From positions 1 to 64,000 of the IMG/VR virus record IMGVR_UViG_3300009507_000012: 64,000 bases of DNA. One strand, 5' to 3'. Both the position numbers and the translations under genes were made by a program. The stretch is from a virus. Position 1 is the stretch's first letter; the number at the start of each line of letters is the position of its first letter. Positions 15,179-23,592 of the stretch are shown one piece after another. The notes under the pieces were generated by a model that was given only the letters and a program-made list of their open reading frames with translations, had not been told where the DNA came from and did not search any database.

Positions 15179-16387
15179 TTAAAATAATGCCGAAGCATAT
15201 ATTAGGTTTGTATCTAATTCTTGTAGGCCTATCGCTTTAAGAACTCTGTTAATTGGATCAATCATACATTTTCCAAATTGAGTATCGTAGTCAATTTCAG
15301 GTGCTATCTCATATGGATGCCCTCCTGGTAAATATGCGAATGTATCACAAATAGGATGCTTTGTATTATAGATCCTAAGTTTTTCACCATTTGCTATCAT
15401 CTTATACTTATTCTTGTATTTAGAATTATTATTTAAGAGATAGTTATAAAAACCTGCAGCCTTTACGTTTGGTGGACACTTAAGTCCAATTTGAAATTCT
15501 TTATTATCGTCAATAATATACTGTTGGATATTATTAGTTCTTCTATTAAAAGAAATATCGTCTATATTTACAAGCTTAAATTCAGTTTTACATTGTTTTA
15601 AGAATTGTACCATTTCTTGTAATTCAACTGGACCTGGCTTTGTTCCCTTTGTAAATAATAACTTAAGTGCTTCTACTAATTTTTGTCTTGCAAATAATGG
15701 AGTAGAACTTTGAATAGTATCGTAGCCAATTGTCTTAATTTTTTTAAGAGAAGGGTGTCTATCTTTTACAGAAAGCTTATCTTCCCATGCAATATCTTGA
15801 ATATACTTTTTCTTTTTCATCCAAATACCTGAGTATGCAATAGATTCTAGTTCAAATACTAAGAAATTATCAGTATTATGGACAACTGCGTATTTTTTCA
15901 TCGCTAAAGAAATAAATTCCTTAATTCTACGGTTGTAAACTTCTAATGTAAATGTTGTAACATCCATTTTTTTAGACTCATCTAACCATTCTACAGAATC
16001 ATACATTTCACCAAATTGCACGTAGTTAGAATCTGTATCTATGTAAATGACAGATGGCCTATGTAACTTGCCTTTTACCTTAATTCCAAGTTCTTCATGT
16101 AACTTAGTGTCTTTATGCCAAAAATCATTAAAGTATTTATTTAATACTGTTTCTGAATAAATAATAGCATTTTGACCTTGAAGAGTAATTGATTCTGCAA
16201 TGTTAATATCAAAGAAATGAAACCACTTATTACCGAATGCACCATAGATACTATTTAACGAAAGTTTCACGGCCTGTTCGTAGGCCGTGAACTTATTACT
16301 CATGATGTCATATTCAGCAGCAAGTGCTTCTAATTCTTCTATAGATAAATTATCTATGTTTTCTTCTACAGCTTCAGTTACTTCCAT
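15179..16387 (-). CDS. gp43: DNA polymerase gp43, C-terminal half (gp43B)
   Basis: 402 residues holding the second half of a family B polymerase. Motif B is KLSLNSIYGAFGN (41-53), which binds the incoming nucleotide. Motif C is YIDTDS with Asp117 and Asp119, the catalytic metal ligands. Then come GIWMKKKKY (KKRY-like) and the thumb. The exonuclease domain and motif A are absent; they lie in a separate gene at 20263-21663. The C-terminus ends YASALF, a plausible clamp-binding tail. The ATG follows directly on the gp45 clamp stop. Both halves appear intact and together total 868 residues (T4 898), so this looks like a working split enzyme, not a pseudogene. Confidence 0.93.
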   Translation of the reverse strand: MEVTEAVEENIDNLSIEELEALAAEYDIMSNKFTAYEQAVKLSLNSIYGAFGNKWFHFFDINIAESITLQGQNAIIYSETVLNKYFNDFWHKDTKLHEELGIKVKGKLHRPSVIYIDTDSNYVQFGEMYDSVEWLDESKKMDVTTFTLEVYNRRIKEFISLAMKKYAVVHNTDNFLVFELESIAYSGIWMKKKKYIQDIAWEDKLSVKDRHPSLKKIKTIGYDTIQSSTPLFARQKLVEALKLLFTKGTKPGPVELQEMVQFLKQCKTEFKLVNIDDISFNRRTNNIQQYIIDDNKEFQIGLKCPPNVKAAGFYNYLLNNNSKYKNKYKMIANGEKLRIYNTKHPICDTFAYLPGGHPYEIAPEIDYDTQFGKCMIDPINRVLKAIGLQELDTNLIYASALF

Positions 16388-17131
16388 CTACGCTGTTTGG
16401 CAAGTTGATATTGTTAATAAAGTATCTGACTCATTAGAATCAAAAACAACTTTGCTTGCAGAAACGTGTACGTTGTACTCTTCCTTGTCTAATAATGTTA
16501 AGTATTTTTTGTAAAGTGTTGCGCCGCCATTTCCTTCTGGTGATTGACTAACCAATACATTAAATGTCTTACCTTTAACTTCAACACCTTTTCCATTTGA
16601 TTTAATATCGAATGTCTCATCTTTTTCAAGATTAAAAAGAGATTTAAGTTTATTGATAGTGTGGTTATCAATTCCAAATTGAAAAGAATCTGGTGCTTTT
16701 GCAAATATTGCATCGATTTGATCTGGTGTAAGATCTTTAAAGCCTAGAGATGGCTCTGAACATGCTAGAGTAATTTCTAACTCATCATTGTAAATTCTAA
16801 AAGTAGAAGCTACTAAGTCTTGTTCATTCTCTATGAATTCAATCTCGCAGCGAATTGCATCGTGCTCAAATTGTTTAAATGCTTCTATAATTCTACCTGC
16901 ATCGAAGAATGCAACCTTTAATTCTTTACCTAATTGAGGTACTTCAGTCGTTTGAAAAATACTTTCAAATGGTACTGAATGGTGTTTTACAGCGTCTCTT
17001 TGTGGTAAGTAAGCTGTTGAGATAACTTGACCATCTTTAATTTTGAAATAGATAAAAGAGTCTATTAACTTTAGTCTATTAACAAAACTTGTAAATGCAT
17101 GCTGGTCTATGCGATCGATTTGTAATTTCAT
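16388..17131 (-). CDS. gp45: Sliding clamp gp45
   Basis: 247 residues (T4 gp45 about 228). Trimeric DNA clamp giving processivity to gp43 and acting as mobile activator of gp55-dependent late transcription. Recognised by overall pattern: an acidic two-domain protein with FTSFVNRLKLIDSFIYFK near the start, AFFDAGRIIEAFKQFEHD near 75, and a repeated domain with FNLEKDETFDIKSNGKGVEV, plus its place next to a polymerase gene. The motif evidence is softer than for the enzymes. It lies between the two polymerase halves, directly before gp43B. Confidence 0.85.
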   Translation of the reverse strand: MKLQIDRIDQHAFTSFVNRLKLIDSFIYFKIKDGQVISTAYLPQRDAVKHHSVPFESIFQTTEVPQLGKELKVAFFDAGRIIEAFKQFEHDAIRCEIEFIENEQDLVASTFRIYNDELEITLACSEPSLGFKDLTPDQIDAIFAKAPDSFQFGIDNHTINKLKSLFNLEKDETFDIKSNGKGVEVKGKTFNVLVSQSPEGNGGATLYKKYLTLLDKEEYNVHVSASKVVFDSNESDTLLTISTCQTA

Positions 17132-17193
17132 TTTGAATAATTTAGTTTATTTACAGATTTATATAGAGTATATAGAAATTGTTTCAAAATAAA

Positions 17194-17224
17194 AAGAGGG
17201 AGCGTAGCGAACGATCTCCCTCTT
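17194..17224 (-). terminator. Intrinsic terminator after nrdA
   Basis: Nine-bp GC-containing stem AAGAGGGAG / CTCCCTCTT with a 13-base loop. On the minus strand it is followed by a T-rich run. It separates ribonucleotide reductase transcripts from the clamp-gp43B unit. Confidence 0.8.
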
Positions 17225-17251
17225 AAACCCGTAATTAAACGGTCCTAAAGC

Positions 17252-17270
17252 GTGGCCACCGAAGCGCCAC
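17252..17270 (-). other. GC-rich RNA hairpin with a C(UUCG)G loop just after nrdA
   Basis: On the minus strand GTGGCGC, TTCG, GTGGCCAC folds into a stem of five pairs, a bulged G, two more pairs and a UUCG loop closed by C-G. It begins five bases after the nrdA stop and stands out in a very AT-rich region. C(UUCG)G hairpins are well known between genes in T4 and stabilise 3' ends of messages. Confidence 0.6.
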
Positions 17271-17275
17271 ACATT

Positions 17276-19111
17276 TTAGCCATCGCATGATACGCAATCT
17301 TCACTAGTTGCACTTGAGGCAATATCACCTCTTAATACGCTTTCAGTTCTCATATAATAGAGAGTCTTAATACCTTGTTTGTAGGCTTCTAAATGAACTA
17401 AGTTAATAAACTTTGGACTTGCACTGTTTGGAAATGCAAGATTAAGACTGCATGATTGATCGATATATTGTTGTCTAACTCCAGCCTGCTTAACTAGTTC
17501 AAGTTGATTAATTTCTTTAAATGTTTTAAATACTTCTTTTGCTTCAACCCATTTAGTTTGTTCCATTTTATCTAAACTTTCCCATTCTAGTTTTTCAATA
17601 ACTTTACCTCCCCACATGTTATGTTCTACCATGCAGTTGTCAATAAAATCTAAACCATAAACCGAACCATTATCTTCAAGAATCTTGTTCCAAACTGCAT
17701 TTGTATTTTTACCAATTTTTTCTAGGAAACTTACAAGTGAAACATTTTTACGAATAAATGTACCTTTAGAAGTTTGTTCAGTAAATACATTAGCGGCCCA
17801 TGGCTCAATACCTGGGCTAACATTACCACTTAATTTAGAATTAGTTACCGTAGGTGCAACTGCTCTTAAATGTGTATTTCTCATGCCTGTACCAACACAC
17901 CATAATGGCTCTCCATATTCAGTTGCAAGTTCTCTGCTTGCTGCTTCGCTCTCTAATTTAATTTGAGAAAATATCTTTCTTGTTTCAAACTGTGCTGTAA
18001 GACCTTCAAATGGAATACCTCTTTCTTGTAGATATGTATGCCAACCTAAGACGCCAAGACCGAGTGCTCTACCTTTTTCAGCAGAACGAACTGCATTTTC
18101 AAAGCCTTGTCTGTATTTTGCCTTTTGAATAAATTCTTCCATAACACCATCAAGGAACCACGTTGCGGTTCTAATTAAATCAGTGTTTTTCCACTCGTCA
18201 TATTTTGTAAGGTTTAATGAACTTAAACAACAAACAAAACTGTGATTCTCATCAGTATGTAATGTAATTTCACTACAAATATTTGTCATGTAAACTTTTA
18301 AACCATTCTTTGTATATGCTTCAGGATTTGCTCTATTAACATTTCCTTTATACATAATATATGGCTCTCCAGTTGCTTTACGTTTTTTAATAAGTGCAGT
18401 CCATCTCTTTCTTGCTTCTTTATCTCCTTCTTGTACCTTTTGCATAAAGCCATCGCTGACAATTACACATTGGTGCATATTTAAACATTGTCTATTTATA
18501 TCTCCCTTTGGTTCTCTAATTTCTAACCAATCCCAAAAATCATCATGTTCAATATCTATATTAACAGAGGCTGCTCCTCTTCTTACTGCTCCTTGATTTG
18601 TAGCGAGAATTGTAGAGTCATATATTTTACAAAATGGTACAACACCATCTGAAGTTCCATTGTCTGTAATTTCAGTTCCTGCAGGTCTAATTTGATTTAC
18701 GCCAATTCCAACTCCTCCACCATTCTTTGCAAGTAACATCATTTCAAGATTCTTTTTACCAATATCATGAATACTATCTGCAACATCAATTCCAAAACAA
18801 GAAATTGGCAATCCTCTTTCTGTACCAGTGTTTGAAAGTACTGGAGAAGCTAAATTTAACCAACCCTTCCAAATATAATCAAAGAACTTACTAGCCATAT
18901 CAGATCTTCTAAGTCTTCTTGCAATTGTGGTTGCTACTCTCCAATAAGCATCCTTTGGAGTTTCTCCTTCTAAACAATATCCTTTAGAAATTGTCTTTAA
19001 ATAAATTTCAGTGTGGCCCCAAACTGGATAGTCAGTACCTTTTATCCATCCTAGTTTTTGAGCTATTTTATCAGCCTTAGGTGAATCTTCTTGTTCTACA
19101 AATAATTCCAT
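17276..19111 (-). CDS. nrdA: Ribonucleotide reductase large subunit NrdA (class I)
   Basis: 611 residues; shorter than T4 or E. coli NrdA because the N-terminal ATP-cone is missing, so dATP feedback inhibition through that domain is not expected. Catalytic residues Asn277, Cys279 and Glu281 lie in NICSE; the redox pair would be Cys105 (ISCFG) and Cys294/295 (VCCLSSLNL). The C-terminal shuttle pair is in CVSCDG (Cys606, Cys609). Makes dNDPs from NDPs together with NrdB, encoded 11 bases upstream. Ends at a UUCG hairpin and a terminator. Confidence 0.96.
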   Translation of the reverse strand: MELFVEQEDSPKADKIAQKLGWIKGTDYPVWGHTEIYLKTISKGYCLEGETPKDAYWRVATTIARRLRRSDMASKFFDYIWKGWLNLASPVLSNTGTERGLPISCFGIDVADSIHDIGKKNLEMMLLAKNGGGVGIGVNQIRPAGTEITDNGTSDGVVPFCKIYDSTILATNQGAVRRGAASVNIDIEHDDFWDWLEIREPKGDINRQCLNMHQCVIVSDGFMQKVQEGDKEARKRWTALIKKRKATGEPYIMYKGNVNRANPEAYTKNGLKVYMTNICSEITLHTDENHSFVCCLSSLNLTKYDEWKNTDLIRTATWFLDGVMEEFIQKAKYRQGFENAVRSAEKGRALGLGVLGWHTYLQERGIPFEGLTAQFETRKIFSQIKLESEAASRELATEYGEPLWCVGTGMRNTHLRAVAPTVTNSKLSGNVSPGIEPWAANVFTEQTSKGTFIRKNVSLVSFLEKIGKNTNAVWNKILEDNGSVYGLDFIDNCMVEHNMWGGKVIEKLEWESLDKMEQTKWVEAKEVFKTFKEINQLELVKQAGVRQQYIDQSCSLNLAFPNSASPKFINLVHLEAYKQGIKTLYYMRTESVLRGDIASSATSEDCVSCDG

Positions 19112-19122
19112 AATTTATATAT

Positions 19123-20121
19123 TTAAAATATTGACTCCTCGTCCCAGACCTCATCTTCACCTGCTTTAGAATATGCAGTTGGTCTAATTGCAAAAAAGTC
19201 ACTATGTTCTACTCCTCCTGTCAAATGATAAAACCAATCTAATTCTTTTGCTGATTCTGTATCAAATTCAAAATGCTGGTTATAACCTAATTCAATAAGT
19301 TTTTCATTTGTTCTTCTTAAAATAAAGTTTTTAAGATCGTTTGCTTTAAGATTTTCAAGATTTCCCATTTCAAATATCTTATCAATAAATGCATGTTCCA
19401 TTTCTACCATAATCTCAGCAGCTCTTATTACATCGTTTTTAACTTCTTCTCTAAGTTCAGGATATTCATCACACATGTGTCTAAATAATTTACAACCCAT
19501 TTTTGAATGTAATGATTCGTCTCTAACTGACCACTTCATTTGTTGACCAATTCCCTTTAATAAGTTTCTCATTTGAAAAGAATATAAGACTGCAAATGAA
19601 CTATAAAGGCTTACGCCTTCTGCAAATGCTGAAAATGTTGCTAAACTTCTTGCAACTTCTCTTCTTGCCGCTGGATTCTTTTGTAAATCCTCATGTGTAT
19701 AATCATTTTCTACTCCTGAAAGATGTTCAAACTTATCTGCCATTGACGGTTCATGTAGGAATGCAGCAAAATCTTCAAGACCTAAAGTTTCATTTAAATA
19801 AGAATAGGCCGTAGCGTGAATAGTTTCTTGGCTACCAAAAATCATGGCCATTTGTTTGATCTCATGTTTTGGAAACCAATGAGTAACCATTGTAGTCCAA
19901 TAATCACTAACAGCACATTCAGTTTGAGCAAAGCCTAAAAGAATATTACCAACAAGATTTCTTTCATGTGGCATTAAGTTTTCTTTCCAATCTTTTATAT
20001 CACTCTGCATTGGAATTTCAGTATGTAACCAAAATGCTTGAGCCTGTGGAAGCCAACCTTCTGTATAATATTCTGGATATTCAAATGGCTTGTATTCTAT
20101 TCTTTCTTTGAAAATATTCAT
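19123..20121 (-). CDS. nrdB: Ribonucleotide reductase small subunit NrdB (class I)
   Basis: 332 residues. Ferritin-like radical-generating subunit. The metal-ligand pattern is complete: Glu68 (QTECAVSDYW), Glu99 and His102 (SQETIHATAYSY), Glu168 (FAEGVSLYSSF), Glu202 and His205 (RDESLHSKMG). Tyr106 lies where the E. coli radical Tyr122 sits. The acidic C-terminus DEVWDEESIF would dock on NrdA. NrdB and NrdA lie together inside the gap between the two polymerase halves. Confidence 0.96.
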   Translation of the reverse strand: MNIFKERIEYKPFEYPEYYTEGWLPQAQAFWLHTEIPMQSDIKDWKENLMPHERNLVGNILLGFAQTECAVSDYWTTMVTHWFPKHEIKQMAMIFGSQETIHATAYSYLNETLGLEDFAAFLHEPSMADKFEHLSGVENDYTHEDLQKNPAARREVARSLATFSAFAEGVSLYSSFAVLYSFQMRNLLKGIGQQMKWSVRDESLHSKMGCKLFRHMCDEYPELREEVKNDVIRAAEIMVEMEHAFIDKIFEMGNLENLKANDLKNFILRRTNEKLIELGYNQHFEFDTESAKELDWFYHLTGGVEHSDFFAIRPTAYSKAGEDEVWDEESIF

Positions 20122-20187
20122 ATTTATTTAATATATTTTAAATTTTACATTCCTGGTTATTACATTAATAACCTGTTAAAAAACAAA

Positions 20188-20210
20188 AGATGATCTAATT
20201 TTGATCATCT
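20188..20210 (-). terminator. Intrinsic terminator after gp43A
   Basis: Eight-bp stem AGATGATC / GATCATCT with a 7-base loop, followed on the minus strand by TTTGTTTTTT. Lies between the polymerase N-terminal gene and nrdB. Confidence 0.75.
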
Positions 20211-20232
20211 GATTGGGTGTAGTTGTTGATGG

Positions 20233-20242
20233 ATTATATATC
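20233..20242 (-). promoter_or_regulatory. GATATATAAT element between gp43A and its terminator
   Basis: Exact copy on the minus strand, but a terminator follows 22 bases downstream, before nrdB. If it is active it would make only a tiny transcript; it may be a chance match. Confidence 0.25.
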
Positions 20243-20262
20243 TTCAACCTCCCAAAAGTTGA

Positions 20263-21663
20263 CTACTTTAGCTGACTAATTTTTTTTCGAATTAATCTTG
20301 CCTTCTCAAAATATTCAAAGGATTTTGCCTTATATTCCTTACGTTGGCTATACAGGTCGGTGAGGATTCTTTTCAAGACAGAATCTTCTGTTGTATAGAC
20401 TGCGCCATTTTCACAAACAATATAATCTTTATTTTTTCTTTTTTCTTCTATCTCATGTTTTTGTACAGTTTCAACAAAAGAATCAGGAGAAATATTAAAT
20501 TGTCGCATAATTGAAGGGTATAGAGAAGCAAAGTCAAATGCACTTACTCCACTATAAAAACCAACGATTGGTTCTTTAACAAAAGCACCGGCATAACTAC
20601 CGTCTTTTCTATTGTCATCTCTTCTTTCAGTTGCAATAATTTTATTTTGTTCTTTAAGCTTTCTTGCCATTAATGCTTCTGTCATAGCAACTGGGCTTGC
20701 TGCTTTATAAAGTGGCATTTGCGTAATATTTGCAAGAGTTAAAAGAACATCCATTGCTTTAATCTTCTGATCTATATAATATACCAAACATGAATCGACA
20801 ATGTTATAATAAATATATTTTCTAAAATCTTTTTCATACAATTCCTGTAAGCCGCCATTGTATTTAATCTTTTTAAGACCTACAATTTGACCTGAAACAT
20901 AATCAAGGGTATTTGATTCTTTAACCTTTACAGAACGATCATACTTATCATACAATTGCATATAATCAAGTATTCCCATATGAAGTGGTCTGCCATCCAT
21001 TCTATCAACTGCACCTGTTTTTGCAGATTCACTAATATCAATTTGTAGTCTCTTACATCGGTTAACAATATATTGCCAATCATAATTAATAAAGTTCCAA
21101 CCTGTCATCATTGGAAACTTAGGCATAAACTTATGAATGAAATTATAAACCATGTCATATTCATTCTTAAACTTATAATATGAAAGACTCCAATCACTAT
21201 CCAATGATTTAAAATATTTGTTAGTATCATCTTGCATACCTGTCATATCATCCAAATCTTTTAAGCCTAAAACTATAGCCTTTCTTTCTGGTGTAATGAT
21301 AGAGAATGACAGGATACGCGTCTTAGCCTCTTCTGGTTTAGGGAAGCCATCTACAATCTCTGTTTCAATGTCTACGAAATATGTTCTTGGTTTATTATAT
21401 GCAAGTATTTCTTTTTTATCAGCTTCTGGAAGTTGATCTATAAAATAAATTAAAGAAAATTTATTATATTGTCTTGCATTTGATAATTTAACAGGTCGAC
21501 CATCCCAATTCTGTGCACTTTCGTGTCTGTAGCGATCTTTGTCATGTGTGACATACCAATTTTGAAATTGACCAACCGGGTATCTTTTAAAGGCTACTTC
21601 ACCTTCTGTGTTATAATAGCTTACAATTACTTCTTTATCTCGTTGTTCAATATCTAATAGCAT
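20263..21663 (-). CDS. gp43: DNA polymerase gp43, N-terminal half (gp43A)
   Basis: 466 residues with the first half of a family B polymerase. Exo I is YFVDIETE with Asp98 and Glu100; Exo II is GWNFINYDW with Asp195; Exo III is YYNIVDS with Tyr286 and Asp290. Motif A DFASLYPSI (377-385) provides the first palm aspartate. The frame stops after YFEKARLIRKKISQLK, inside the fingers helices and before motif B, which is encoded 3.9 kb downstream at 15179-16387. No intein-like or homing-endonuclease sequence is seen at either break. Begins with a one-base overlap on gp56. Confidence 0.94.
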   Translation of the reverse strand: MLLDIEQRDKEVIVSYYNTEGEVAFKRYPVGQFQNWYVTHDKDRYRHESAQNWDGRPVKLSNARQYNKFSLIYFIDQLPEADKKEILAYNKPRTYFVDIETEIVDGFPKPEEAKTRILSFSIITPERKAIVLGLKDLDDMTGMQDDTNKYFKSLDSDWSLSYYKFKNEYDMVYNFIHKFMPKFPMMTGWNFINYDWQYIVNRCKRLQIDISESAKTGAVDRMDGRPLHMGILDYMQLYDKYDRSVKVKESNTLDYVSGQIVGLKKIKYNGGLQELYEKDFRKYIYYNIVDSCLVYYIDQKIKAMDVLLTLANITQMPLYKAASPVAMTEALMARKLKEQNKIIATERRDDNRKDGSYAGAFVKEPIVGFYSGVSAFDFASLYPSIMRQFNISPDSFVETVQKHEIEEKRKNKDYIVCENGAVYTTEDSVLKRILTDLYSQRKEYKAKSFEYFEKARLIRKKISQLK

Positions 21664-22127
21664 TAATATCCTCTTTCTTGTCTGTTAATATTCTCTTTTT
21701 GTTTTGCCATATAAAGGTTGACAATATCCTCACTAGTCATTCCAATTGCAAGTGCAAAGTTCATATAGAAATGAAGGCCATCGATCCATTCATAAAATAA
21801 TTCTAACCTATCAGCTTCTGATAAATCTGCAACTGTCATTGTTTCTGCTTTCTTATTATCCTGTTTCCAATATTTCCAAGCAGCTGAACCAATTCCATCA
21901 TTAATACCGCCTAAGGCATCAAACATTTCATTAAGCTCATCTGACATTGCATGTTTATTTACCATCCACATTTCTGCAATTTCTTTAAGAGTTAAGTTTT
22001 CATAATTTAAACCTAATCTACTTTGCAATTCTCTTTGTTTATTGTAAATCATGCCGAAAGTATCTTTACCTTCTGAGTAGTGGTCTTTAACCTCTAAATC
22101 TGCACATTGATTATCTTCGTTTGCCAT
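21663..22127 (-). CDS. gp56: dCTP/dUTP pyrophosphatase, gp56-like
   Basis: 154 residues (T4 gp56 about 171). All-alpha (MazG-like, dimeric dUTPase) NTP pyrophosphatase. SDELNEMFDALGG and LFYEWIDGLHFYMN carry the metal-binding ExxE and ExxD helices. The C-terminus NLYMAKQKENINRQERGY is nearly the same as that of T4 gp56. It removes dUTP, and in T4 also dCTP, to shape the dNTP pool. Whether dCTP is a substrate here, which would imply modified cytosine, cannot be told. Overlaps gp43A by one base. Confidence 0.85.
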   Translation of the reverse strand: MANEDNQCADLEVKDHYSEGKDTFGMIYNKQRELQSRLGLNYENLTLKEIAEMWMVNKHAMSDELNEMFDALGGINDGIGSAAWKYWKQDNKKAETMTVADLSEADRLELFYEWIDGLHFYMNFALAIGMTSEDIVNLYMAKQKENINRQERGY

Positions 22128-22150
22128 TTCTTTTGTTCTTTATATTTTTA

Positions 22151-23239
22151 TTAAAACAACGCAGTTTGTTTACTAATTCCAGTGGTAGGTTGTAAACTAA
22201 TTGAAAGATTTTCTCCAACTGTTTCTACTATCTCTTTTATTTTTACATCAAATACATCTTTTGTCCACATATAACTAAGTACAGTTTCTGAAAGTTGATT
22301 TGCATAATCTTCTAATTCTGTATTACTTAATGATTCTACTTTAACTTTAGGAAGACTTAATGCTTCTGTATCTTTTTCACTTGAAAGTAATACTGACCTT
22401 TGTATTGCAGCATAAACCCATCTAATTCTAAACCAGCCACTTCCTGCATGAGGATATTCAGGACATAAAATACTCCAATACTTTCCACAAGCTTCAAAAA
22501 CATCAGTTTCAGTTTTTAACTGCTTTGCCTCTTTAATACTCTTTGCGCCGAAATAATCTACAGGCCATGATAATTTATTTCTATTTACCCATGGCTTATG
22601 ATTTACAAGAGAAGCCAACATATGTTTTCTTTCTTTAATTTGAGAAGTATATGTTGTTGAAATATTCCAATTCTCTAGGACATAAGGAGTAAGGTCTATA
22701 TTATAAATATTTTTACTACCAATAATATCTCTAACAAGTTGTTTATTACCCCAATCGAATGCCGGTATAATGGCGTCATATTTTGCATCTACCATGTCTT
22801 GTATAACCTGTCTTGCAACATCTTTATTAAAGTGTTGATTATCAACTCCACCATAAAAGTGTCTCCCGTCACTCCATTTCTTTGCTATAGTCTTTTCGTA
22901 AGTTTCATCATCTAACATTGATTTAAATGATTTCATAGTACCGTCAATTTTCCAATCTTCATGAAAAACTAAAACATTATCACATTCATTAATTGCATAT
23001 AATGCGTTAAAGATTTCACCTGAATAATTGTTAGAACCAAATTGACCAAGGCCTACAATAGCAAGTCCATATTCTGAAAGATCATCTCCCCATTTAACTT
23101 TCTTTCTGTCTACTGTGTAACCTTGTTTTCTTAATGAATTACAGATAATACTACTATCATCTATTCTTTTAACTCTAGCTCTTTTCCAAGCTTCATCGTC
23201 TGTTTGTTTGGCCGTACAGCCTGTAAATAATATTTTCAT
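22151..23239 (-). CDS. Putative GT-B glycosyltransferase-like protein with a clamp-binding-type tail
   Basis: 362 residues. The start MKILFTGCTAKQ begins a Rossmann-like domain (GLAIVGLGQFGSNNYSGEIF, VLVFHEDWKIDG). The C-terminal domain has HAGSGWFRIRWVYAAIQRSV and then a short acidic helix region, like the nucleotide-sugar-binding half of GT-B enzymes such as phage DNA glucosyltransferases. The last five residues are QTALF, a good match to the bacterial-type clamp-binding consensus QxxLF. Next to gp56 and polymerase, this suggests an enzyme acting on newly made DNA. The glycosyltransferase call is inference from pattern. Confidence 0.5.
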   Translation of the reverse strand: MKILFTGCTAKQTDDEAWKRARVKRIDDSSIICNSLRKQGYTVDRKKVKWGDDLSEYGLAIVGLGQFGSNNYSGEIFNALYAINECDNVLVFHEDWKIDGTMKSFKSMLDDETYEKTIAKKWSDGRHFYGGVDNQHFNKDVARQVIQDMVDAKYDAIIPAFDWGNKQLVRDIIGSKNIYNIDLTPYVLENWNISTTYTSQIKERKHMLASLVNHKPWVNRNKLSWPVDYFGAKSIKEAKQLKTETDVFEACGKYWSILCPEYPHAGSGWFRIRWVYAAIQRSVLLSSEKDTEALSLPKVKVESLSNTELEDYANQLSETVLSYMWTKDVFDVKIKEIVETVGENLSISLQPTTGISKQTALF

Positions 23240-23505
23240 TCTTTTTCGTTTAAGTAATTGTCTAATGCTCCAATATATGCGACTGCATCTAGGAGGTTAT
23301 CTCTTTTATGATTGTAACTTTCTCTTGAAAATTTAAGTGCTATTAAGGCCATGTACATTTCTCTGCCTGTAACTTCTAAGCCAGTCATACCTTTAAAAAT
23401 AGATGCTGCTCTATCCATACCCTCACTGAAAGGGCCATATTGTCTTTCTTTTTCTTCGCTTCTGTGATTGATAATTTGATCTGCTTCTTCTAGTATACTT
23501 TTCAT
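23236..23505 (-). CDS. DUF6378-type small phage protein
   Basis: 89 residues. EADQIINHRSEEKERQYGPF, followed by a helix and LIALKFSRESYNHKRDNLLD then AVAYIGALDNY, is the pattern of a small all-helical family (DUF6378) found in many phages. Function unknown; the layout of acidic and basic residues recalls MazG-like nucleotide-binding helices. Overlaps the next gene by four bases and opens the gp56-gp43A group downstream of a terminator. Confidence 0.75.
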   Translation of the reverse strand: MKSILEEADQIINHRSEEKERQYGPFSEGMDRAASIFKGMTGLEVTGREMYMALIALKFSRESYNHKRDNLLDAVAYIGALDNYLNEKE

Positions 23506-23533
23506 ATAGTTATTTTAAAACTTATATACTAAA

Positions 23534-23562
23534 AAAGGAGATTGTTTCATACAATCTCCTTT
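23534..23562 (-). terminator. Intrinsic terminator ending the internal-protein island
   Basis: Perfect 12-bp stem AAAGGAGATTGT / ACAATCTCCTTT with a 5-base loop and a T-run on the minus strand. Separates the gene ending at 23593 from the replication genes. Confidence 0.85.
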
Positions 23563-23592
23563 AAATTACTAATTAGTTGTTAACTTTTATTA

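Noticed and set aside
17132-17275. A tRNA or other stable RNA in the GC-richer gap after nrdA
   Set aside because: The folding potential is two separate hairpins (UUCG hairpin and terminator); no cloverleaf or conserved tRNA boxes.
15179-21663. Split intein or intron as the cause of the divided polymerase
   Set aside because: Neither half has intein-like ends (no Cys/Ser or His-Asn junction blocks), and the gap is filled with complete clamp and reductase genes, not an intron or endonuclease.
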